From Cycas panzhihuaensis (lineage: Eukaryota; Cycadophyta), in the NCBI GenBank assembly GCA_023213395.1, contig CM041465.1:191463741-191527740 (forward strand): a stretch of DNA of 64,000 nucleotides. The letters are read 5' to 3'. The notes beneath the pieces were generated by a model. The model searched no databases. It was not told the origin of the DNA and worked only from the letters and a program-made list of their open reading frames with translations. Position 1 is the first letter of the stretch. Each line of letters opens with the position of its first letter. Below, in pieces: positions 49,947 to 61,739 of the stretch. The translations under genes and the position numbers were made by a program.

Positions 49947-52900
49947 TTTAAAATTAAGATTGTATAAAATGTGATAAATGCAATAGCAAAAAATATTTGA
50001 ATGTAAAAATTTGAAAGAACTTAAATGAAAGAAATTATTTCCAAATATATATCCCAAGGTTTTCCAAAGTTTGAACAAATGAACTAGGACCTAGAAAGGC
50101 TACTAGGCTCTAAGTTTATGTTTCTCCTGGGGTAACCTTCGGTTGCTATTCTGTCAATGGCGCCTACCCACAGATGGCAAAACAGGGACCCTTTATACCG
50201 GTACTGAGCGCTAGGCTCTATATACCTCAGTACGTGGGCTGCTAAGAAGGTTTTGACACCCCCCTGAATTGTTTGTCCCCCTACGCTGGATTTATGCCTA
50301 ACGACAGATCTAGCGGTGAAGGTTCTCGAACCAAAGGCACTCACCCTCTCCAGGTCTAGCCTTGGTCTCCAAACACCATAAAATGAAAAGGTTCTGCACC
50401 TCAGCCTGCCACCGTATACACCTGATAGCTAATGACTGTCCTCATCCAATATGAGTAGGCCGATTAGCGTGTGCGGGGTGGTAACTTCAGGGGTCCTAAC
50501 CGTTCCCCTTGCAAGGCTGGAAAAAAGTGTGGTTCAATTCGGGATTATCTTATTTAATGTGAAAACTAATCTATTTAGCAATGTGGTCTTGCTTAGAAAA
50601 AGAAAAATTCCTTTGATAACAGAAAAAATACTCTAAGCAAGATGAAATGAAAAACTAAGAAATAAAACTCTTTTTATTTTTTTTCAAAAAAAAAAAAAAT
50701 AATGTCCTTCAAACAAATGTAATATGCCTTTGAGAAGAAATGCAATTTTCCTTTTATAAGTGCAAGAGAGATGATATTTTCAACAACTTTGATACACTTT
50801 TAAAGTAAAACGATCAATAAGAAAGTAATGATGCTTAAAACTTTTCACTTATGCAAGATTTAAAAATAAACTTTTGAGAATAAATGAGTAATGTAAAACT
50901 TTAATATAAAAAATTTCTTTTTTTATATAAGAACAACTTTTATGTATTGCCTTATAAACAAATGCTTGTTCAAAAATAATGTAAAGTGCTTGTAGAAAGA
51001 TCAAGCAGAAACTTGAGTAAACAAGTAAATATGAACTAAAATTTTCGTTACAATTTTTGAAAGAAGACAAGCTTGTTAGGATGTATATATATACTCAACT
51101 TTAACAGATTGAAAACTATATTGAATGAGGTCAGAATAGCTTAAAATTTTATCAATATGTAGATTGCTGAGATGTGAATCCAATAAAATAGATGGTTTTG
51201 AAATTGGATACCAATAAATCACGTTTTGAATGAGGCAAAGGAATGGACCTCCTTATGGAGCCTAACAGGAGCAGGGTAGGCAAAAAATTGCATAAAAATT
51301 CTAATTAACCCTTAGAAAAGTTGAAAAAATGATCAAATATTATTGATGCAGTAATTAATATTCTGCCAATTGAAAATTTTGAAAGAATATATTAAACAGG
51401 TGTAAAAAAAAGCAGATTTAGGCCAATAAAATACCTCAACTTTAGCTGATTTGAAATATAAGAAAAATGTATCAAAATATATAAAAAATTATATCACAAT
51501 GAAGAGAAATGAGTCAGCTTCCCAACGGTCGACTAAATGAAATCTGATAAAAATTGCAAAAGTTATAGTGAAAAATGTAACAAGTGTCTTTATGGAGAAT
51601 GTTATAAAACAGGCAAAAACAACTAAATTTCTTATTTTAGCGATTAAAATATTAGTGAAAATGAACTCAAAGAATTGAAATAAAAAATGGGTATTAAAGT
51701 CTGTATGACGTAGATTGCTATAGAGAAAATTTAGGCACAAAGAAATTTACCAAAAATAAATGACAGCCAGTTCTAAAACCGATTTTGTTAAAAATGCAAA
51801 AAACGCTGAAATTTCGAAAGTCCAATGTTAAAAAGGTCAAAACAAGGTCAAATGGGCACCAAATTGGTCTTATGACCAGTCGAAATCGATCTACGAAAAA
51901 ATTTTGATCTATTGGCACAGGTTTCGTCTGAAACCGATGAGCCAAATAGAAGTTATGGCCTCAAAAGCGCCAATAACCCTGTGGAAAAATAAAATTTTAA
52001 AAAAAATAAAGTTTAAAATTGAAAAAAAACTTCTTGAAAAAGTGGGTCTGAAGATGAACTGAGCTGGGATTGAACCCAAGACCAGCCAGATAACAGAAAC
52101 CTCCGATGCCAAGAGGGTGAACTCGCTCATCGAGTTTAAAACCAGAACTTAAACCCTTTAAACATATAATAATCGGATTTAAAAAAGAACATATAATAAA
52201 TAGATTTAATGCGCAAACCGCCGAATGATAAAGACGCAAATGAAATGAATAAATGCACAAAGTGATTTATAAGGCGAGATTTATAAGGCGAATATAATCA
52301 ACTAATCAAAAGCGATTTCGCCCATAAATAAAAAGCGATTTCACCTATTTATAAAGACGCAAATGCACACGCAAATGCACAAATAAATAATAGATTTAAT
52401 AATGAAGACGCAGCACAAGGCAATACACAAAGTAATTTAATGCAGCCGAACGAATACACAAAGTAATTTAATGCAATCGAATGAAGATCGCGGTAAATAC
52501 CTGAGGCAACAACGAATATACAAGAGGCTGGGAGTGACAATCACAATCACGGAGAACAAAACGCAATGAAATATGTAGTAAATGACACGGAACGGGATCT
52601 GAATGTAAATAATGTCATCAAACACAATGAAATGTGTATTAAATGACACGGAACGGGATCTGAATAATGTGAATAATGTCACGAAGACGCAGATCAAACG
52701 CAACGAAAGCATATAAGCGAGGCGCGAGCAGACGGAAAATGAGACCACAACGGGCCACGGCAACAGGATCGACACGGGGACGTAGAGGCAAAACGGATCT
52801 ACGAAGGCGAAGGCGCAATAGGATGCAGATGACAGCGGCGACGCAATAAGGAGGCAAACAGAACCAAATGTAACGCTTTAACGCAGATAATGGCAGAGAA

Positions 52901-53508
52901 CAAAGGCGTTCTGACGCAGATAATGGCGAGAGAACAAAGCGTTCTGACGCAGATAATCGATGAGACTTAGCACGGAGAGTGCGGTATGAAGACGGCGTAT
53001 GCTTTCCAAGGCGAGATTTCCTGTAGAGGCCAATATGCCTTCTTAGGTAAGGCGGAGAGCATAAAGGAGACGAAGATGAGAAGAAACGAGAGCTGAATCG
53101 CAAAACGAGAGCCCCGAACGCCAAGATTAAATAATGGCGAGTATGTAGTAAATAGAGAGAGGGCTAATATGCAGATACACTTTGATTGCAGGATGGTTAA
53201 CAGAGAAAACTGAGGGATGCTATGCTAACACAGAGGATCACACAAGATCTATCCAGTACAGAAGATCAAAGTACCAAGTAAAATGCATATATTAAAACAT
53301 TTATTTATTTATATGTTTGAAAAATAAAAGGAAACGAGGAACCTAGTTTGAGTGCAAACTTCCGAGCAAGAGATCTTTCTTCACAATGGATGGAATCCAG
53401 ATCCGTCTTCTCCAGCGGATAGGTGAGCTTGCCAGAATCTCAACGAGCAGTCATATAGATATGTTCCGCCAGACGTTTGAGCAACTAAAACCAGAAAATA
53501 GACAACGT
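49947..53508 (-). other. Long leader of element F
   Basis: About 3.5 kb separates the primer-binding site from gag, far more than the few hundred bases usual for copia. The part next to gag (50085-50580) has balanced base composition and may be the conserved packaging or translation leader. The middle (50650-52060) is AT-rich. The part nearest the LTR (52200-53500) is rich in CG dinucleotides and short tandem duplications. Sense-strand frames exist (for example 161 codons at 52639-53124) but follow the repeats and show no domain. Confidence 0.7.
52260..52980 (-). repeat. Cluster of short tandem duplications in the F leader
   Basis: Visible units are a 33-base unit starting ACGCAGATAAT at 52881, 52914 and 52947; a 31-base unit AATACACAAAGTAATTTAAT twice (about 52420-52482); a roughly 60-base unit around GACACGGAACGGGATCTGAA twice (52586 and 52646); and AAAGCGATTTCGCC/AAAGCGATTTCACC (about 52310 and 52331). 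Confidence 0.9.
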
Positions 53509-53521
53509 GGCTCTGATACCA
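53509..53521 (-). other. Primer-binding site of F
   Basis: On the minus strand it reads TGGTATCAGAGCC, a perfect initiator-tRNA-Met type site, two bases from the LTR. Confidence 0.93.
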
Positions 53522-53523
53522 AA

Positions 53524-53857
53524 TGATGGAGCCGGAGGAGCAGAGTAGGACATCACGACATTCTCATCTTGAGTACAACGGCAATTTCCAATAGAGTGGC
53601 GGTGTTAATAAACACCAGGGAGCTATTCCCAACCCTTAAATAGAGAATTCGGGGAGGCGTCGGGCGCCATCACCCTAGCTGCACAACAATTAAGGTTAGT
53701 TTGAAAAAATATAAAAAATAAATAACGGTGATACGTACCTCACATGAGTGGTCGGTCCGGGCATTATTTGAGCCTCAAGGTACCCTAGGGGCCCTCAAAG
53801 GTGGCTTTGAGGGGCCCTAAGTGCTCTAGTGCATGTACATTGGGATTATTCCCAACA
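53524..53857 (-). repeat. 5' LTR of element F
   Basis: TGATGGAGCC to CCCAACA, 334 bases, followed by the right GTAAT duplication. Confidence 0.97.
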
Positions 53858-53862
53858 GTAAT

Positions 53863-55960
53863 TAATAAATCATAACCTCTAATGAAAAATCAATCTTGAA
53901 ATGAGCAATAAAAAAGAGGTATATCTCCTTAAACAATGAGAGAAATAACTGATAAATAATCCTTTTAAATTAGATTTTAATGAATGTTGTTTATAAAGTA
54001 CCTTTCATAAGACCTCAAAATAGGCTAATGTGCTTTTAAATAACCAAATGTAACTTTGAAATATTTTTTAAAAAATGAGCAAAATTGATCCTTTAATTTC
54101 AAAATCTTATTAAGAGTAAATAACCATCAAATGAGCCCTTTATATCAAAGACATCATGCAAATAGTCGTGAATGTGTGCTCCTTGAAAAATAATATAAAT
54201 AATCTTTGTTGAAATGAAACTAAATGAGGAGCTAAAAATATGAGCTTTCAATATTCAAATATAAAGCATTAAACTTTGAAATAATGATCAATGTTCAACT
54301 TATAGACTCTTCAAGTAATAACAAATATATGAGGCTTTAAAGAGATGAACTATGAATTATGAATATAAATATAATGAAATGCTTGACATGAGATGAACCT
54401 CGAAAGCATAAAGGATCCATAAATGGATTATCACTATGCAATAAAATACACTTATCAATCTTTAAAAAGATAGTGGCTTTAAGGCAAATAAGAATGCTTC
54501 TTTAATTACTGAACCAACAACCTTAAGATATAAGGAATTTCTAACAAATTTTCTTGAAACAATATAGATGAAATGAAGAGATGATCTTTTATAAATTCAT
54601 ATGCAAACTAGTTGCAATCTTGAAGTTTTAAAGGCAATCAAAGGCCTTAAATAGCCAAAAATACTTAAAGAAATCATTTTAAATGCAAATGTAAATGTTA
54701 AAGAAAGAGAATAGTAATGGTAAGGAGTAACAATTTGTCGTTTTTTATTTGAATAGGGTTTCTGATCTTCAAGAAGCCAAAAACAATGCCAAAGAGATGA
54801 GAAAATAACTTGTAAGCTTATAAAACCAAGCAATTATTGTCAGTAATCATTTAGTTTTAGATAATAAATGAGTGAATTCAGTAAGAATGAAAAAACTTAG
54901 CTCAAAATATCAAAGAATTTGTCTAATTAGGATTGAATTAGAGACTCAACTTCAATGGCTTTAAAGACCTATAAAATAATATCAAATCATGATAAAACTT
55001 ATTCTAATACATAGAGAATAAAATAAATCTTTCTGATAGATCTAGCCATTTGAAAATCGAGCTCTTAGATTAAAAGTTATGACTATTTTAAGAGCTTTGC
55101 TACTACGATTTTTAAGGACTATAATAGTACATAATGATAAAATATTAGTAACCTTTTACCTCTACCTTTGATTGACCTCAAATCACTTCCATTAGAAAGG
55201 AAATTCAAAAATGCATAGAATAAAAAAAAAAATTGAGGTCATTTGGACACATGTAGTCAAAGTTATGGCCTTTTGAAGTTGAGGTTGTAGACCTGTCCCA
55301 AAAAAAGTAGGCTAAAATTAAATCTATTGTAATTTTTATAACTTTTTACCAAAATAGCACTATGATCACTCAAAATTTATGGAACGAGCCTTTTCGTCTC
55401 AAATTCTCTATTGATTCTTAAAAAATCTTTTAAATTTTCTCCTAATGAGTAAAACTTTCATATGCTAAAAACCCTTGAAAAAAAAATTTAGCCAAAAAAT
55501 AGATCCCTAGCTCTTGTATGGATCGAAAATGGCTTTGAAAAATCTTAAAAAATTAGTGGAAATGATTGAAATCATAAAAATATTAGTTGAGATACTAATA
55601 TAATGGCTCCAAATGATTGTTGGTCTAATTATAGCTGCAAACTCTACACAGATCTAAGAAAATACTTATTATTTTGATTATATAAATTAAAAATAGTCAA
55701 AATTTTAATGAAAATAATGTAAAAACTATAAATAAGCTTTATAAAAAATGAAGAAAAATTAATATATTGCTTTCCATGAGTAGTTTGATAGATCTCCTTT
55801 TCAAAAACTTAATAGATCTTACAAAAACTCAACAGATATTACTTTGATGCTAGGTGAAGCCAAATGATAAAGCTTCAAATATAGTCCAAGATCTAAATTG
55901 CTAAATGAAACTAAGTAGGCCAAAATTAAGATGCTAATGATACAATATGTTATCAAGGTC
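53863..55960 (-). other. Leader of element E
   Basis: About 2.1 kb of AT-rich sequence between the gag region (split off by F) and the primer-binding site complement. No gene is seen; the small frames (54597-54833, 55819-56016) have no motif. Confidence 0.6.
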
Positions 55961-55974
55961 TTGCTCTGATACCA
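55961..55974 (-). other. Primer-binding site of E
   Basis: On the minus strand it reads TGGTATCAGAGCAA, the initiator-tRNA-Met type site, touching the LTR. Confidence 0.93.
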
Positions 55975-56326
55975 TGTTAGCGTATGGAGAATAGAGTGGA
56001 ACAGGTGAACATACAAATCACAGTAACATTCATGCCATATTGAGAGTACTCATTGTATTAAGCCATGTTTGAAGAAAGTGCATATAAATTCCTCTAATGA
56101 AGGTGGTGTTAAGGAATACTAGGGTTTTGCACCCCATAAAAGATATACTTAGGAAGGAGGAGGGAATCCTTCTCAACCTTCAAAATTCAAAGTAATATAA
56201 AATAATGACTTAACATTAAAATAATAACAATGCATAATAAAATAATCTAACCTTAACTTACTATGATGATATGCGCACTCACATGTTCTTAAGGTGGGAG
56301 TTAAGTAAGGGATGTTAACCCCAATA
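55975..56326 (-). repeat. 5' LTR of element E
   Basis: TGTTAGCGTATGG to CCCCAATA (terminal CA decayed to TA), 352 bases, followed by AAATT. Confidence 0.95.
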
Positions 56327-56331
56327 AAATT

Positions 56332-56956
56332 CAATTTTAGAAGATACATTAAATTCTTGATTCAGACACAGATACTCTGACTGATCACTTGAGCTGATTA
56401 GATGCCATTTTGACTTGCAAAATCTTATTCGAAGTCAAGCTTCTCATCATAACTAAGTAAGGCAAGGTACATGATTTCATTTACAATTTTCCTTTATAAT
56501 ACTTTAAATTTACTGCTTTAATTTAATAAACATCAAATTATTTATCAAATATGTTACGTAACTATATCATTTTTTATACAATTTTTAATTATTTTATGTA
56601 GTTTGTTAATACTCAATTAAAATCACTATGTTATCAATTATTTAAAATAAATCAGGTTATAAACATACAACTACTCATATGTTTAATTTAATTTCTTCAA
56701 TGTTTGATTAAAATCCACTTTTTTAAATTGGTGACAATCAATATTTAAATGTTAATAGATTTATTTTTCATGTGTTACATGTAAAATTTAATAACACACT
56801 TATTTTCATGCATATAAATACATCAATGATTAATTTCATTTAATTGAATTCTAACGATTATGAATACTTCCTTTTACACTTAATCTCATTGTTTTCTTAT
56901 TGTTTCATTCTTTTTCTTCATCAAGAGGATCTCAAGTCATAAGATTCCTATCCATA
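56332..56956 (+). other. Leader of H, right of insertion E
   Basis: Continuation of the H leader up to the gag ATG. AT-rich, with no frame or motif recognised. Confidence 0.5.
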
Positions 56957-57985
56957 ATGGCACTCATGCTAGGGACAACCTCTTGTCCTTCAATTCCAGT
57001 TCTAACTAGCTCAAACTATGTCGACTGGAAATTTAAAATATCGTATATTCTTAAACAACAAAAGATCTAGCAATATGTAATAAGAGAGTTTACAAAACCT
57101 GATGATACAAAATCAGAAGCCTATATAATTTATTTCATGAACTATGATGAAACCTTAGGTAACATCCTAAACTCCCTCTCACTAAACATCAGTAGATAGT
57201 TCTCTAAAATAGATGATCTTACCTACGTCTAACAAACCCTTAAAGAAAAATATGACAATGTTAACAAACATCAATTATTCCTCTGAGAACAATAGATGTA
57301 TGATCTAAACTTTGATGAATTTTCCAAAATTGAGGATTTCTTAGCAAAAATCTAGCTTATCAACAAAGATTTAGGTAATTACATAAAGTCCTCAACCAAA
57401 GTAGGTGATAAAACTAAAATTACCACCTATGTCAAAGATAATGAAACACTCGTCTGTCTAGCTATTAATAAGTTACCTGAACACTTCAACCTTTTTAAAG
57501 CTACTAGATAATAGACTGATTTCCTAGAAATCATCTTCAATCAGCTAATTAATTATTAAATTATGCTAATTCAAATGTAAAAACTACAAGATCCTTCATA
57601 GGCTCTATTTTTCAAGTCAAAACCTGCAAATAAATTTAAACAAAATAACTTTCAAAGTAATCACAACAATAATCATAAGTTTCAGAAACCTTATAGAGGT
57701 TCTTCTTCTTTTTCTTTTACAAACAATTACAAATAAAACACCAAGTATTCTATATAAGTAAAAACCAGAATACCACTAAACAGTCATTAAAAAAATGGAA
57801 TACTATTACTTCCAACTCTAATCAGATTATTATTTGTGCCTACTGCCATAAAATGGGGCACACCATCGATGTTTGGAGGAGTAGAATTATTTCTAAAGCT
57901 TAGAAAGCTTCCAAGGGGATCCAGTCATGATCCCACAAACCTAATCACTCTTTAACCACCATAACTTTAGCCTTTTCAGCTTTAT
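56957..57985 (+). pseudogene. gag: Element H gag
   Basis: The ATG at 56957 opens MALMLGTTSCPSIPVLTSSN and continues YVDWKFKI, the copia gag N-terminal pattern. A TAG follows KQQKI (about 57066). Further gag text includes ITTYVKDNETLVCLAINKLP (about 57420) and a glutamine/asparagine-rich tail (NNNHKFQKPYRGSSSFSF, about 57668). The knuckle at about 57835 reads C-x2-C-x4-H-x4-W, with the last cysteine lost. About fifteen stops are present across the region, so it is dead. Confidence 0.85.
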
Positions 57986-58602
57986 CTACTCAGCCACCTT
58001 TGTGGATTTTTGATTCTAGTGCATCCCATCATATGGTGGGACACCAAGAATACTTGATCACTTACTGGTCTGATCTTAACTCTAAAGAGGAAATTTCTTT
58101 TAGGAGTGGATCTCAGCTAAAAGTCAAAGGAATATGTGATGTTTTTTTAAAAGATGGTTCAATCAAGGACATATTTTACATTCCTAGTTTGTTACTGAAT
58201 CTCCTTTCAGTTTATCAAATCTACTAGAAAGACCTCATTCTTGAATTTTGGAAAGATAAGTTTATCATCAAATAACCCTTGAATAAATTCAAACCAATTA
58301 CTTTAGGACTTACTAATTACAAAATAGGCCTTTATAACTTAACAAATCTTCAACATTCTAAAATCAAACTTTTAGTGCCTTTATAGTAAAATCTGACCTT
58401 ATGAGTAAGGTATGGCATACCTGGTTTGGCCATACGAGCTATGGTAAACTTTAGTACCTAAATAAGTATGATATGGTTCATGGATTACCCCCCTTAACCA
58501 CTACCTGTGGTGTTTGTGAAGCCTATGTTATAAGTAAATAACACATTGACCTTTTCCACATCACACCTCTTTTCAAGCAAAAGCTCAACTTGAACTTGTT
58601 CA
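57986..58602 (+). pseudogene. pol: Element H protease and GAG-pre-integrase, to the G insertion
   Basis: An open frame at 58000-58227 reads WIFDSSASHHMVGHQEYL, the protease active site with DSG changed to DSS. It continues with LKVKGICDVFLKDGSIKDI and LLLNLLSVYQ, matching the family. GAG-pre-integrase is readable as VWHTWFGHTSY and C-x2-C (58409-58530). The text ends in LNLELV-type sequence at 58602, where insertion G begins, just before the first integrase aspartate box. Confidence 0.88.
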
Positions 58603-59245
58603 TGTTAAATAATATGACAACAATGGATTGGAGGCTAAAATTTTGACAGGTTGGCAGCACGGTTTATCTCCCAAACCTTCTTCGGGGGGTTCCAAGGGGG
58701 GAGGGAGCCCCTCTTGGCCAGGGGGGTGCGATAGCTACAAAGAGGAGGTTCAGAGGCGATAACCCCTGACCCAAAAAGCTAGCACTGGAAATCTTTTAAA
58801 TTATAAAGAGAATCAAGGTCATTCACCCAAAATACCCTAGATTCTACAATTGAGATTTATGCCTTGTATGACTCTCTCATGTAGCTTGATTTAGGGTATT
58901 TTTCATTATGTTGATGGTGTTCAATGTATTTGTATGTACTATGAGGAGTTGGGTGGCTGCTTATTGTTGTTGTGAGCATTCTATTATAGATTGTATATAT
59001 TTCTCCATTCTTGATAATAAAGATCAATACCTTTCTTGTGTGGATGTTTCCCTAGCACATTGCTAGGGTTTTACTATGTTATATCTGGTGTATATGTAAT
59101 GCTTAGCTTTCATATTCATTTTATTGTATTATCTCTTATTTAAGAACTTGCATGCTAAATTTTAGTTTTGATTCTTGTAACTAGTTAGAAAAATAGTTCA
59201 GATCTTGGTGGCGATTTATGTTATTGGGACCTTGTCTTCTCAACA
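58603..59245 (+). repeat. 5' LTR of element G
   Basis: 643 bases, TGTTAAATAATATG to TTCTCAACA. It aligns with 63291-63905, which lacks about 28 bases around 58729-58770 of this copy. It contains AATAAAG (59027) near the expected RNA 3' end. Confidence 0.95.
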
Positions 59246-59247
59246 AG

Positions 59248-59260
59248 TGGTATTAGAGCC
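59248..59260 (+). other. Primer-binding site of G
   Basis: TGGTATTAGAGCC, the initiator-tRNA-Met type site with one C-to-T change. Confidence 0.88.
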
Positions 59261-59317
59261 ACTTTTATTTTTGCAGCGAGTTTGTGAAGGTTTTAGTGTT
59301 GGCTTTTTCTACACCAA

Positions 59318-60160
59318 ATGGTGAAACTAGCAAGTGCAAAGTTCGAGGTAGAAAAATTCAATGGCAAGAACAACTTCAAGTTGTGGAAGTTGAAAGCGTA
59401 TGATGTTCTATTACAACAAGGTTTATACAGAGCTCTACAAGCAAATTGAAGAAACCTGCAGGGATGGACAATGATGAATGGGATGATCTAGACAAAAAGG
59501 CTCTTAGCATAATGCGATTGTGCTTGGCAGATAAAGTTCTATTTAACATCGTAGGAGAGCAGGCAATAGCGGGATTATGGACTCGATTGGAAGGCCTGTA
59601 TATGACCAAATTAGTGATGAATCAAATCTACTTGAAGAGGCAACTGTACTCATTACGAATGAAGGAAGGTACAAAAATTGCTGAGCATTTAAATGTTTTC
59701 AATACTCTTATTTGCTAGTTGGCTAGTATCGATGTTAAAATTGAGGATGAGGACAAGGTTGTTACCTTGTTATGTTCATTACCAGAATCCTGAGATAATA
59801 TTATCACCTCAATTAGTTTTGGAACTATAGATGAATTAGAATATGATTTTATTATGAGTGCTTTGTTAATGGAAGAAGTGAGGAGGAAGTCTAGTCTTAA
59901 AACCTCTGCACGAGAAGCTATGATAATAAGGGGTAGAATAATTGAGAGAGGATAAAGCTCTAGGTATACATCGAGGTCAAAGTCAAGAGGCAAGAAGAGT
60001 AAGCTTATATGTTGGCACTGTAATAAGATAAGTCACCTCAAGAAGGATTGCTGCAAAAGGAAGGAGTTCCAAAAAAGTGAAGATCATGCCAAGAAGGCTA
60101 ATAAGATGGAGTTAAATCAAGGTACAAATAATGATGTCTTGGTTGCTTGTAATGTTTCCC
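59318..60160 (+). pseudogene. gag: Element G gag
   Basis: The ATG at 59318 opens MVKLASAKFEVEKFNGKNNF and KLWKLK, the gag start. A stop and frame change occur near 59448. The 59446-59718 frame continues the central domain (LCLADKVLFNIVGEQ, LWTRLEGLYMTK, LYSLRMKEGTKIAEHLNVFN). TAG and TGA stops follow at 59716 and 59790. The knuckle reads C-WH-C-NKIS-H-LKKD-C, complete, at about 60010-60051. It closely resembles element A's gag, so A and G belong to related families. Confidence 0.92.
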
Positions 60161-61490
60161 ATTATCACCATGATTGGTTATTAGATTCAGGTGCTTCACA
60201 CCACATGTGTCCACACAAGAGTTGGTTCTCATCATACCAACCTCTTGATGGTGGTGATGTGTATATGGGAAATGAAGTTTCTTATAAGATAATGGGCATT
60301 TGTAACATTAGAATTAAGATGTTCGTTGGTATAGTGAGAACATTAACTATAGTTAGACATATACTTGATTTGAAAAGGAATCTGATTTCCTTGGGTGAAC
60401 TAGATTTTGGTGGTTATAAGCATATAGGTCATGAAGGAGTCTTAAAGGTGTCAAAGGGAACCTTAGTTGTTATGAAAGCCTTAAAGAAAGGAAACCTTTA
60501 TGTTTTAGTGGGAAGTACAGATGTCAACGATGTAACTACAATATCAAAGACTGCAAAATATCCAACTCAGTTATGGCATCAAAGACTTGGGCACATAAGT
60601 AAGAGAGGACTTAAGGTGATAATAAACTGTAAGTTACTTCCTAACTTATAACTTTTAGATTTAGCTTTTTGCAACATTGTATTTTTGGAAAGTAGTATAG
60701 ACTCATGTTTAAAGTAGAGAGTCACACAAGTAAAGGTGTTTTAGATTACATATATTTAGATGTGTGGGGACTAGCCCCTACAATATTTTATGGAGGATCA
60801 TTGTACTTTATCACATTTATAGATGATTGCTCTAGGAAGGTATGGGTCTATTTTTTTAAAAGGAAATCTGAAGTTTTCAGTATGTTTAAGCAGTTCAAGG
60901 CTCTAGTTGAGAAGAGCACTAGCAAGTCAATCAAATGTTTAAAAACTGACAATGGAGATGAGTTCAACTCCTTGGAGTTTGAGAACTATTACAGAGAAGT
61001 GGGGATCGAAAGGCATAAGACCACTAGATATACTCCACAATAAAATGGCATTGTTAAGCGCATGAATAGGACACTCTTGGAAGAGCAAGAAGCATGCTAA
61101 GTAATGCAGGAGTGGAGCAGGGCTTATGGGAAGAACCTGTTCAAATAACTTACTATTTGGTAAATAAGTCACCATCAGTTGCAATAGATTACAAGATTCC
61201 TGAAGAGGTATGGATTGGACATTAATGTGACTATTCAAATTTGAAAGTTTTTGGTTGTGATGCTTATGCCTTGACTAATAAAAGTAAACGTTCAAAGTTA
61301 GACCCAAAATCCAAGAGATGTATCTTTGTTGGTTATGGTAATAAAGATGGTGTGAAGGGATATAGGTTGTGGTATCCTACTGCCCATAAAATCACCATTA
61401 ACAAAGATCTTATATTTGATGAATCTCCCTTTATGAAATTAGACAGTGTAGAAGTTGAAGTGAAACAAGAGCAGAAAGTTGAACATTAAT
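60160..61490 (+). pseudogene. pol: Element G protease and integrase
   Basis: The protease active site is intact, WLLDSGASHHMCPH (about 60178). GAG-pre-integrase reads LWHQRLGHISKRGL (about 60570). Integrase is in a new frame from 60705: YLDVWG (about 60755), [14 protein letters not shown] (about 60818) and KTDNGDEF (about 60945, second G changed to D). The third catalytic position is Lys instead of Glu (GIVKRMNRTLLE, about 61050), with a TAA just before it in PQ(Q)N. The C-terminal part is in the 61241-61489 frame (VFGCDAYALTNKSKRSKL, IFVGYGNKDGVKGY). Confidence 0.94.
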
Positions 61491-61739
61491 AGGTCAAGTT
61501 TGAAACCCAACCATCTTTGGAATCAGAAGAGCATGAAGATCTGTTTGAAGATGAATCTACAGCAGATTTACATGAGTATATGGACACTCCTTTGCCAATA
61601 GTTATAAGATCTAGATGAGTTAGTCATCCACCTGATAAGTACAACCCTTCTATTTCTATTACTTTGGTTTCTAATGATGGTGAGCCTATATGTTATCAGA
61701 AAGTAGTAGATGATATTCATGGTGAGAAGTGGAAGAGGG

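Larger units (their letters stand above)
45398..53857 (-). mobile_element. Ty1/copia element F, youngest in the window, nested in E
   Basis: LTRs of 335 and 334 bases (45398-45732 and 53524-53857) with GTAAT on both sides (45393-45397 and 53858-53862). The reverse polypurine tract TTCTCCCCCATA is at 45733-45744 and the primer-binding site complement GGCTCTGATACCA at 53509-53521. It reads right to left: a leader of about 3.5 kb, gag, protease, integrase, RT, RNase H. LTR identity is about 95 percent by eye. Frames are long, with only a handful of single-base defects. Confidence 0.98.
44322..56326 (-). mobile_element. Non-autonomous LTR element E (carries insertion F)
   Basis: LTRs at 44322-44685 and 55975-56326 are flanked by AAATT on both sides (44317-44321 and 56327-56331). 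A reverse polypurine tract (44686-44697) and a primer-binding site complement (55961-55974) fix the minus strand. Without F the element is about 3.5 kb, with a 2.1 kb leader and one gag-like region. There is no protease, integrase or RT. It would depend on proteins of another element to move. Confidence 0.95.

Noticed and set aside
52860-52980. CRISPR-like spaced repeats
   Set aside because: The 33-base units are directly adjacent tandem copies with no unique spacers, inside a plant retrotransposon leader.
52639-53124. A 161-codon sense frame in the F leader
   Set aside because: Its residue pattern follows the 33-base tandem units (repeated LSASER segments). No domain or conserved start is seen, and it lies in a noncoding leader.
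56957-58602. The possibility that the gag and protease at 57-58.6 kb belong to element E
   Set aside because: E reads on the minus strand and ends at its own LTR and AAATT duplication at 56326-56331. This gag is on the plus strand beyond it.
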